Made by a program: the position numbers and the translations under genes | Assembly: GCA_937901025.1 (NCBI GenBank) | Contig: CALCGR010000099.1 | Coordinates: 1 to 18,621, forward strand | DNA: 18,621 nucleotides | From: an uncultured Bacteroidales bacterium | GTDB taxonomy: Bacteria; Bacteroidota; Bacteroidia; Bacteroidales; Paludibacteraceae | Direction of reading: 5' to 3' | In this document: one piece after another, positions 12,774 to 18,621 of the stretch | Layout of the letters: each line of letters opens with the position of its first letter | Position numbering within the stretch: the first letter of the stretch is position 1 | Notes under the pieces: model-generated | Databases searched by the model: none | What the model saw: the letters and a program-made list of their open reading frames with translations, nothing else | What the model was told of the DNA's origin: nothing

Positions 12774-14396
12774 TTAGTATTTGAGCCATTGTAAAAACGC
12801 GTCCACGGACGCGGTATAGGTCATCGGGTCAGAGACAGGACGATTGTGGGCATCGAGTTGGATATAGAACGGCTGGGCGTTACTGCCGAACCGCTCCCGC
12901 TGCAAGCGCGAGTACTCGATGCCGTCCTCGATGCCGTTGTTATTCTGATCCTGCCTTGAATCCACGTAAAGCATTATCAATGTATAGGCTTGCAAGCGTT
13001 GTTTGACCGCCTCGTCCGACAGCACCTTAGCCTCCATCTTACGGCAGTTGACGCAGCCGTAGCCGGAGAAGATGAGTAGGACCGGTTCGTCATTCTGGCG
13101 CGCATAGGTAAGCCCTTGTTCATAATCGAGGAAGAGTTGTTGTTTCTCGATGGGCATCGGTGGCGCGAATGCCGCTACCGCGGCCACGGGTCTGCCGAAG
13201 ATCCCTTGTGCACAATAGACGGAGAAGAGCATCGACGCTATCCCGATGATACCCGCGACGGTTTTGCCAACCCAAGAGCGGGTCTTGGCAAAGCGATAGA
13301 TGAGGTAGATACCCAATCCTAAGAAACAGCTTGTCCAAAGCACGAAGAACAGCCAACGCGGGAGGATGCCCCAGCCATAGGCTACATCGGCTACGGAAAG
13401 GAACTTAAGCGCTAACGCCAGTTCGATGAACGCCAGACAGACCTTCAGGTCTTGCATCCACCGGCCGGACTTTGGCAGGTTCTGTATCCAGGACGGGAAG
13501 GTTGCAAACAGCATAAACGGCAACGCCAAGGCGATGGCGAAGCCTAACATCCCGAGGGCAGGTGCGAGATACGACTGTCCCGCCGCCTCCACGAGTAAGG
13601 TACCGATGATAGGACCCGTACACGAGAACGAGACGATCACCAGGGTGAACGCCATAAACAGGATTTGTATCACCCCCGAGGCGGAACGCGCTTTCTTATC
13701 GAAATACGTAGACCAAGACGAGGGTAACGTGATGTCAAACAGTCCGAAGAACGACAACGCAAACACCACAAACAGCGCAAAGAAGAACAGGTTCAGCACC
13801 GCATTCGTAGATAACGCATTAAGTGCCGAAGCCCCGAAGATAGCCGTCACCAAAACCCCTAAACCGACATAGATCAATACTATGGCAAAGCCATAGAGGA
13901 TTGAGGAATGAGGAATAAGGATGGAGGACTGCTTTTTAAGGAAGAAACTAACCGTCATCGGGATGACGGGCCAGACGCAAGGCGTGAAGATCGCCATCAA
14001 GCCACCTAAGAGCCCCAGCAAGAACACCACCCATAAGGAATGAGGAATTGAGGAATGAGGAATTGACTCACCGTGCATTGTGCATTGTGCACCCTGCACT
14101 TCATAGATTTCCGGCGCAGTGCAGAGTTGGTCGTTGCAGGCGTTGTATCTTAGGTGTAGGGGAGTAGAGGAGTAGAGGGGGAGGGTGATGGTATAAGTAC
14201 CCTCATAATCCTCTCCGATGACGGAATCGGCGATGGAGATAAGGGTCATATGCCATCCGCTATCGATGGTAGCGGTGACGGCGACACTATCCCCTATTGG
14301 TTGCGAGGACCAATGAACGGGATTCATCACCTGTGCTCGCAGCCCGATGGCGATGAATAAGCCGAATAATATGGTTAATCCTCTCTTCGTATGCAA
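12774..14396 (-). CDS. dsbD: Thiol:disulfide interchange protein DsbD
   Basis: Carries electrons from cytoplasmic thioredoxin across the inner membrane to periplasmic thiol proteins. Domains of the 540-residue protein: a signal-like helix (5-22), an N-terminal alpha domain (to about 100) with Cys87 and Cys92, a transmembrane domain (about 122-400) with the redox pair Cys140 (TPCVWP) and Cys259 (SFSCTGP), and a C-terminal thioredoxin domain with CVNC (448-451). All three cysteine pairs are present. The start is a TTG (14394-14396) overlapping the murA end by 22 bp; no ATG precedes the hydrophobic leader, and a later ATG would remove it. Four repeat arrays lie in frame and encode residues about 71-81, 99-108, 111-121 and 156-167, in linkers and a loop; one even encodes an extra Cys105. 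Confidence 0.93.
   Translation of the reverse strand: MHTKRGLTILFGLFIAIGLRAQVMNPVHWSSQPIGDSVAVTATIDSGWHMTLISIADSVIGEDYEGTYTITLPLYSSTPLHLRYNACNDQLCTAPEIYEVQGAQCTMHGESIPHSSIPHSLWVVFLLGLLGGLMAIFTPCVWPVIPMTVSFFLKKQSSILIPHSSILYGFAIVLIYVGLGVLVTAIFGASALNALSTNAVLNLFFFALFVVFALSFFGLFDITLPSSWSTYFDKKARSASGVIQILFMAFTLVIVSFSCTGPIIGTLLVEAAGQSYLAPALGMLGFAIALALPFMLFATFPSWIQNLPKSGRWMQDLKVCLAFIELALALKFLSVADVAYGWGILPRWLFFVLWTSCFLGLGIYLIYRFAKTRSWVGKTVAGIIGIASMLFSVYCAQGIFGRPVAAVAAFAPPMPIEKQQLFLDYEQGLTYARQNDEPVLLIFSGYGCVNCRKMEAKVLSDEAVKQRLQAYTLIMLYVDSRQDQNNNGIEDGIEYSRLQRERFGSNAQPFYIQLDAHNRPVSDPMTYTASVDAFLQWLKY
13896..13930. repeat. Heptanucleotide array E1 (GAGGAAT units) inside dsbD
   Basis: Five perfect-length 7-nt units: GAGGATT, two GAGGAAT, AAGGATG and GAGGACT. 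On the coding strand they read as ATTCCTC-type sequence and encode residues about 156-167 in the loop after the first transmembrane helix, where homologues have a charged loop. The units contain no stop on the dsbD strand in the frame used. Confidence 0.82.
14035..14064. repeat. Heptanucleotide array E2 (GAGGAAT units) inside dsbD
   Basis: Four units alternating 7, 8, 7 and 8 nt (AAGGAAT, GAGGAATT, GAGGAAT, GAGGAATT). The unit is the same as in the array at 13896-13930, 105 bp away. It encodes residues about 111-121, read as SIPHS twice, in the linker between the alpha domain and the first membrane helix. Confidence 0.82.
14073..14100. repeat. Heptanucleotide array F (GTGCATT units) inside dsbD
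   Basis: Four contiguous 7-nt units: two GTGCATT, GTGCACC and CTGCACT. It lies 8 nt from the GAGGAAT array but has an unrelated unit sequence. It encodes residues about 99-108 (EVQGAQCTMH), including a cysteine that is not part of any conserved DsbD pair. Confidence 0.8.
14155..14186. repeat. Octanucleotide array G (GAGTAGAG units) inside dsbD
   Basis: Four 8-nt units: GTGTAGGG, two GAGTAGAG and a degenerate GGGGAGGG. On the coding strand it reads CTCTACTC-type sequence and encodes residues about 71-81 (TLPLYSSTPLH) of the alpha domain. The TAG triplets lie on the opposite strand and do not interrupt dsbD. Confidence 0.7.
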
Positions 14397-15682
14397 GCAC
14401 CAATAGCGTTCAGGCGTCCTTCGATATCCTCATAGCCACGGTCAATCTGGTCGATGTGGTCGATGCGGGAAGTGCCTTCCGCCGACATCGCGGCAATCAG
14501 CATCGCGATACCCGCACGGATATCCGGGGAGGTCATGTTGTTATGCCGTAAGTTAATCTGGTGGTCGTGTCCGATGATCACCGCCCGGTGCGGGTCACAA
14601 AGGATAATCTGAGCCCCCATATCGATGAGTTTGTCGACAAAGAAGAGTCGACTCTCGAACATCTTTTGGTGAATGAGTACGGACCCGCGTGCCTGGGTAG
14701 CCACCACGAGCAGCACGGACAGCAAGTCGGGTGTCAGTCCGGGCCAAGGGGCGTCGGCAATCGTTAAGATACTGCCGTCGAGGAATGACTCAATCTGGTA
14801 GTGGTCTTGGGCGGGGATATAGATATCGTCCCCTTTCTGAATGACCTGAATACCTAAGCGGCGGAAAGCCTCGGGGATGATGCCTAAGTCCTTGTAGGAT
14901 ACATTTTTGATGGTCAGGTCACTCTTCGTGATGGCTGCCATTCCGATAAACGAGCCCACCTCAATCATGTCGGGCAGCAAGGTGTGTTCCGCCCCGTGCA
15001 GCGATGTTACGCCTTCGATGGTGAGCAGGTTACTTCCTACCCCACTGATACGGGCACCCATCGCGTTGAGCATCTTACAGAGTTGTTGGATATATGGTTC
15101 GCAAGCGGCATTATAGATCGTGGTTGTTCCTTGAGCCAGCACGGCCGCCATGATGATATTTGCGGTACCGGTCACCGATGCCTCATCGAGTAACATATAC
15201 GTACCCTTCAGTTCGTGAGCGGAGAAAATGTATGCGCCTAAGGCATTGTCGTAGGTAAAGGTGGCGCCAAGGTTCACCATTCCCTGGAAATGCGTGTCGA
15301 GTCGACGGCGACCGATCTTGTCGCCCCCGGGTTTGGCGTAGATGACTTGACCTTGGCGCGCCAAGAGCGGACCGATCAACATCACGCTACCGCGCAAGCG
15401 GGCACATTGTTTCAAGAACTTATCCGAATTGAGATAATCCTCGTCCAGCCGGTCGGCTGTAAACGAATACGAGCCCTCGCCTAATGGTTTGACACTAACC
15501 CCCATCGAACGCAGCAATTCAATGAGATTATTGACATCGAGGATATTCGGTAGGTTATGAATCACCACCGGTTCGCGCGTGAGCAGAACGGCACATAGCA
15601 CTTGCAGTGCTTCGTTTTTTGCTCCCTTGGGAGTGATTTCTCCGTGGAGGGAATGTCCACCTTCTACAATAAAACTAGCCAT
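14375..15682 (-). CDS. murA: UDP-N-acetylglucosamine 1-carboxyvinyltransferase with Asp at the Cys115 position
   Basis: Transfers enolpyruvate from PEP to UDP-GlcNAc, the first committed step of peptidoglycan synthesis; cytoplasmic. 435 residues in two inside-out alpha/beta barrels. Lys22-Asn23 (PKGAKNEA) are the conserved substrate-binding residues. The catalytic-loop motif is PGGDKIGRRRLDTH with Asp121 where E. coli has Cys115 in PGGCTIGARPVDLH. Asp at this place keeps activity in other bacteria but removes the cysteine that fosfomycin alkylates. Arg and Asp of the second half (DMIEVGSFIGMAA, APWPGLTPDLLS) are present. The gene is one base downstream of murB and overlaps the dsbD start by 22 bp, so murB and murA are probably co-translated. 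Confidence 0.96.
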   Translation of the reverse strand: MASFIVEGGHSLHGEITPKGAKNEALQVLCAVLLTREPVVIHNLPNILDVNNLIELLRSMGVSVKPLGEGSYSFTADRLDEDYLNSDKFLKQCARLRGSVMLIGPLLARQGQVIYAKPGGDKIGRRRLDTHFQGMVNLGATFTYDNALGAYIFSAHELKGTYMLLDEASVTGTANIIMAAVLAQGTTTIYNAACEPYIQQLCKMLNAMGARISGVGSNLLTIEGVTSLHGAEHTLLPDMIEVGSFIGMAAITKSDLTIKNVSYKDLGIIPEAFRRLGIQVIQKGDDIYIPAQDHYQIESFLDGSILTIADAPWPGLTPDLLSVLLVVATQARGSVLIHQKMFESRLFFVDKLIDMGAQIILCDPHRAVIIGHDHQINLRHNNMTSPDIRAGIAMLIAAMSAEGTSRIDHIDQIDRGYEDIEGRLNAIGACIRRED

Positions 15683-15683
15683 A

Positions 15684-16673
15684 CTAAATATAATTAACTT
15701 CCGGATGGAGGGTTATTCCAAACCGTTGTTGTACACTATCGATGATTGCTTGCGCGAGGTTGATGATATCCTGCGCCGTGGCGTTGCCGGTATTGACCAG
15801 CACCAACGGTTGCTGTGGATAGCACTGCGCGCCCCCCATCGTCTTCCCCTTCCAACCGCATTGCTCGATGAGCCAGGCAGCGGGAATCTTATAAGAATAA
15901 TGAGGGATGGTAGGGTATTGTTGTTGCAACGCAAGGAACTGCGATTCGGGGATGATAGGGTTCTTGAAGAAACTGCCGGCGGAACCCAGTTCGCTTACTT
16001 CGGGGAGTTTCTGCTTACGGATACGGATGACGGCCTCGCGCACCGCTTCCGCGGTCATCGGTTGTCCTTCCATCGCCGAACGGAGGTTCCCGTAATCGAG
16101 GTAGAGCGGTCCGTTCTTTTGCAGTTTATAGACGACGGAGGTGACGATATATTGTCCTTTCAGTTCGTTCTTGAAGATCGAGTCGCGGTAACCGAACCGG
16201 CACTCGGCATTGGTAAACACCCGCGGCTGCGCATCCGCCACGGATAGGGTGTGCACTTCCTCGATCACGTCCTTAGCCTCCCGACCGTATGCGCCTACGT
16301 TCTGCACGGCGGACGCACCTACCGTACCCGGGATATAACTGAGGTTCTCCATTCCCGTCAGTTCCATCGCCACCAGTTGTTCGATGAGCGAGTCGAGTTT
16401 CAGTCCGCTTTCCGCCTCGATCCACACTTCGGTCTGCGTCTCCTTAGTGGCCTTGGCTTTCGCCATCCGCGAGACGAGCAGGATACCGTCAAAGTCTTTG
16501 GTGAACAGCAGGTTACTACCCTCTCCTACGGCGAGCATCGGTTGTCCCTTATGCTCGAGCAAGATGGACTGAAGGTCCTCGATGGTGGTGTACTCGATGA
16601 CCTCTCGTGCCTTCACGTCCAGATGGAACGTGTTATAAGGCAGAATCGATATGTTAGTCTTTGAGGTTTTCAA
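15684..16673 (-). CDS. murB: UDP-N-acetylenolpyruvoylglucosamine reductase, type I
   Basis: NADPH- and FAD-dependent reduction of the MurA product to UDP-N-acetylmuramate; cytoplasmic. 329 residues. FAD-binding segments are VGEGSNLLF (49-57) and YIPGTVGASAVQNVGAYG (113-130). The catalytic residues are Arg163 (GYRDSIF), Ser234 (SAGSFFKNP) and Glu325 (HPEVNYI), the same arrangement as in E. coli MurB; the tyrosine-containing loop of type I enzymes is present. The start is uncertain: the longest frame begins with TTG at 16673, overlapping nadE by 20 bp, and gives about 12 residues before the conserved LPYNTF, as in homologues; there is no ATG nearby. murA follows after one base. Confidence 0.95.
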   Translation of the reverse strand: MKTSKTNISILPYNTFHLDVKAREVIEYTTIEDLQSILLEHKGQPMLAVGEGSNLLFTKDFDGILLVSRMAKAKATKETQTEVWIEAESGLKLDSLIEQLVAMELTGMENLSYIPGTVGASAVQNVGAYGREAKDVIEEVHTLSVADAQPRVFTNAECRFGYRDSIFKNELKGQYIVTSVVYKLQKNGPLYLDYGNLRSAMEGQPMTAEAVREAVIRIRKQKLPEVSELGSAGSFFKNPIIPESQFLALQQQYPTIPHYSYKIPAAWLIEQCGWKGKTMGGAQCYPQQPLVLVNTGNATAQDIINLAQAIIDSVQQRFGITLHPEVNYI

Positions 16674-18603
16674 ATTCTCCTATATCACTGGGCATTCTTA
16701 AATCGCCCCTCGGGGAGAGGCCTACGCTCACTACCTTCGGGCCGTCGGGCAAGCAAGAGCGTTTAAACTGTTGGCTGAAGAACCGGTGGATAAACACGCG
16801 TATCCAGCGTTCAATCTCCTCCGGCGTGTATTGGTCCTCAAAAGCGAGGGTGGCCATATAGGCTGTCTTACGCATTGAGAAGCCGTAGCGCAGGAAGTAA
16901 TATGCAAAGAAATCGTGCAGTTCGTAAGGTCCGACCTTATCCTCGGTTTTCTGAGCTATCTCGCCATTCTCGTCGGCAGGCAGCAGTTCGGGGGAGACGG
17001 GTGTATCCACTACGTCCATCAATATTTGTCGCATCTCCTCGCCAAAGAGGTTCTCCGCGGCATAACGCACCAGATAACGGACGAGGGTCTTCGGGATACC
17101 GGCATTAAGGCCGTACATCGACATCTGGTCGCCACAATAGGTAGCCCAGCCTAAGGCCAGTTCGCTCAGGTCGCCGGTACCGATGACCAGGCCGTTATAT
17201 TGGTTGGCTAAATCCATGAGTACGAGCGTACGGATACGCGCCTGGGCGTTCTCGTAGGTGATGTCGCGCTCATTGATGTCGTGATTGATATCTTGCAAGT
17301 GCTGGGTGGTCATCTCGCGAATCGGTATCTCGTGAATACTGATACCCAGTTGTTCCATCATCGCGATGGCGTTGTTATAGGTACGGTCGGTAGTCCCGAA
17401 CCCGGGCATCGTGACGCCTAAGATGCGGGAGCGGTCGTAGCCTAACATATCCGCGGTCATCACGCACACGAGGAGGGCTAATGTAGAATCCAATCCGCCA
17501 CTGATACCCACGACCAGACTCTCGGCTTGGGTATGTTCCCAACGGCGTGCCAGGGCACTGGTCTGAATAGAGAACACGTCCGAGCAATACGAATCGGCAT
17601 CGGTCGGCGTGGGCAAGAAAGGTGTAGGAGAGAACTTACGATGGATAGGTTCGGTATACCCTACCCCGCCCTCTATCGGGGCGACGGTGATTTTACGGTA
17701 ATGGCCGTGTTGGTCCTTCGTGAAGTTCGTATTCCGTTGTCTATCGGTGCGTAAACGTTCGATATCGATCTCGGAGATCACCATCGAGGAGCGGTGCAGG
17801 AACCGTTCGCCTTCGGCGAGCATCTCGCCGTTCTCTGCGATATACGTAGAACCCGAGAACACAAGGTCGGTAGAGGACTCGCCCACGCCGGAGGAGGTAT
17901 AGACATAGCCACTATGTACGCGGGCGGACTGTTGCTTAATCATCTCGCGCCGATAGGCGTGTTTGCCCAGTACGCAGTTACTGCTACTGAGGTTAAAGAT
18001 GATCTCCGCACCTTGAATAGCCAGTTGGGTGGACGGCGGCAGCGGCGACCAGAGGTCTTCGCATAGTTCGACGCCAAAACAATAGTCGCGGGTCATAAAG
18101 AGCAGATCCGGACCGAAAGGTACGGGGCCGTCCCATAGTTCGATGGTCGGAATCCGCGGACGCAGTCCTTCGCCGGTGCGCTCCATCGTAGCACGACCGG
18201 AGGTGAACCAGCGTTTCTCGTAGAACTCCGCCGTGTTAGGCAGGTTGATCTTAGGCACCACACCGATCACCTCGCCATCCGTGATGACGAAGGCGCAGTT
18301 GAACAGGTTATTATCCACCTTGAGCGGGGCGCCCACCATGACGATAAGCGCCTTACCGCGCGTGAAGTTACAAACATCCTCGAGGGCGGTTAAGGCATTT
18401 TGCTGCATAACTTGGGTAAAGAACAAGTCCCCGCACGTATAACCGGTCAAGCACAGTTCGGGAAAACAGACAATCTCGACGCCTTCTTCTACGGCTTCCT
18501 CGATCATTCGCTTAATCTCCACCGCATTTGCAGCGCAATCAGCCACTTTGAGCGAAGGTACCGCCGCGGCGACGCGGACATAACCAAAGTTTTTGTCTAA
18601 CAT
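16654..18603 (-). CDS. nadE: Glutamine-dependent NAD(+) synthetase
   Basis: Amidates deamido-NAD to NAD with ATP, using glutamine as the nitrogen source; cytoplasmic. The 649-residue protein has an N-terminal nitrilase-type glutaminase domain (about 1-300) with the Glu49 (CFPELCLTG), Lys118 (VPKINLPN), Cys181 (GVELCEDLW) triad. A C-terminal synthetase domain follows, with the ATP pyrophosphatase P-loop SGGLDS (368-373) and GTGDLSELALGWATYCGDQMSMY. Ammonia would be channelled between the two domains. The ATG at 18603 precedes the expected FGYVRVAAAVPSL. Only 18 nt of upstream sequence are in the window and no promoter can be judged there. First visible gene of the minus-strand string nadE-murB-murA-dsbD-FISUMP-rlmB. 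Confidence 0.97.
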   Translation of the reverse strand: MLDKNFGYVRVAAAVPSLKVADCAANAVEIKRMIEEAVEEGVEIVCFPELCLTGYTCGDLFFTQVMQQNALTALEDVCNFTRGKALIVMVGAPLKVDNNLFNCAFVITDGEVIGVVPKINLPNTAEFYEKRWFTSGRATMERTGEGLRPRIPTIELWDGPVPFGPDLLFMTRDYCFGVELCEDLWSPLPPSTQLAIQGAEIIFNLSSSNCVLGKHAYRREMIKQQSARVHSGYVYTSSGVGESSTDLVFSGSTYIAENGEMLAEGERFLHRSSMVISEIDIERLRTDRQRNTNFTKDQHGHYRKITVAPIEGGVGYTEPIHRKFSPTPFLPTPTDADSYCSDVFSIQTSALARRWEHTQAESLVVGISGGLDSTLALLVCVMTADMLGYDRSRILGVTMPGFGTTDRTYNNAIAMMEQLGISIHEIPIREMTTQHLQDINHDINERDITYENAQARIRTLVLMDLANQYNGLVIGTGDLSELALGWATYCGDQMSMYGLNAGIPKTLVRYLVRYAAENLFGEEMRQILMDVVDTPVSPELLPADENGEIAQKTEDKVGPYELHDFFAYYFLRYGFSMRKTAYMATLAFEDQYTPEEIERWIRVFIHRFFSQQFKRSCLPDGPKVVSVGLSPRGDLRMPSDIGEFENLKD

Positions 18604-18621
18604 AGCGAGTCAGTTATTTAA

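Noticed and set aside
13896..14186. Arrays in dsbD as a CRISPR or a mobile-element end
   Set aside because: Units are 7-8 nt and contiguous without spacers; no cas genes, terminal inverted repeats, target duplications or transposase are nearby.
15683..15700. Promoter for murA (TATATTTA on the minus strand)
   Set aside because: It ends only a few bases before the murA ATG, has A instead of the final G, and lies in a one-base gene junction.

Overview
The window is about 18.6 kb of chromosomal core DNA from a member of the Bacteroidetes, most likely an uncultivated-type Bacteroidales of gut origin. The evidence is threefold. The left edge holds the 5' end of a 16S rRNA gene that reads like Bacteroidales. 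Three promoters match the Bacteroidetes consensus (-33 TTTG, about 20 bp, -7 TAnnTTTG). The proteins (DUF4293, two-cysteine-pair DsbD, a lone FISUMP-like exported domain, FKBP pair, class I fumarase) are typical of the order. The taxonomic placement below phylum is inference.

Layout, left to right. (1) 1-410: the 5' end of a minus-strand 16S rRNA, its leader of roughly 190 nt with a 5'-terminal hairpin, its promoter, phased T-tracts upstream, and the terminator of the neighbouring operon. (2) 441-7270, minus strand: a tight seven-gene string starting at a well-supported promoter (7289-7320): ribE, class I fumarase, a degenerate LytM/M23 membrane protein, dxr, rseP, a WbpD-like acetyltransferase and a DUF4293 membrane protein. 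(3) 7388-11455, plus strand: a four-gene string from a promoter that is physically interlocked with the ribE promoter: a cytoplasmic FKBP, a lipoprotein FKBP with a duplicated N-terminal domain, a Wzx-like flippase and truA. (4) 11457-18603, minus strand: nadE, murB, murA, dsbD, a small exported FISUMP-like protein and rlmB. truA and rlmB converge with a single base between their stop codons.

Functionally this is housekeeping: riboflavin, fumarate/succinate metabolism, the MEP isoprenoid pathway, envelope-stress proteolysis, periplasmic protein folding, polysaccharide export, peptidoglycan precursor synthesis (murB and murA adjacent), periplasmic reductant transport, NAD synthesis, and rRNA/tRNA modification. 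MurA has Asp in place of the usual catalytic Cys, a state known in other bacteria to give intrinsic fosfomycin insensitivity.

The unexpected feature is a set of short tandem arrays with a 7-nt (sometimes 8-nt) period but different unit sequences. Stop-rich TTAGTCG-type arrays of three units make up every within-operon spacer longer than 9 nt (949-969, 1540-1562, 12753-12773) and supply or abut the upstream gene's stop codon. Stop-free arrays lie in frame inside genes: four in dsbD (13896-14186) and one in truA (10925-10983). They resemble in kind the heptanucleotide STRR repeats of heterocystous cyanobacteria. I know of no described counterpart in Bacteroidetes, but could not search.
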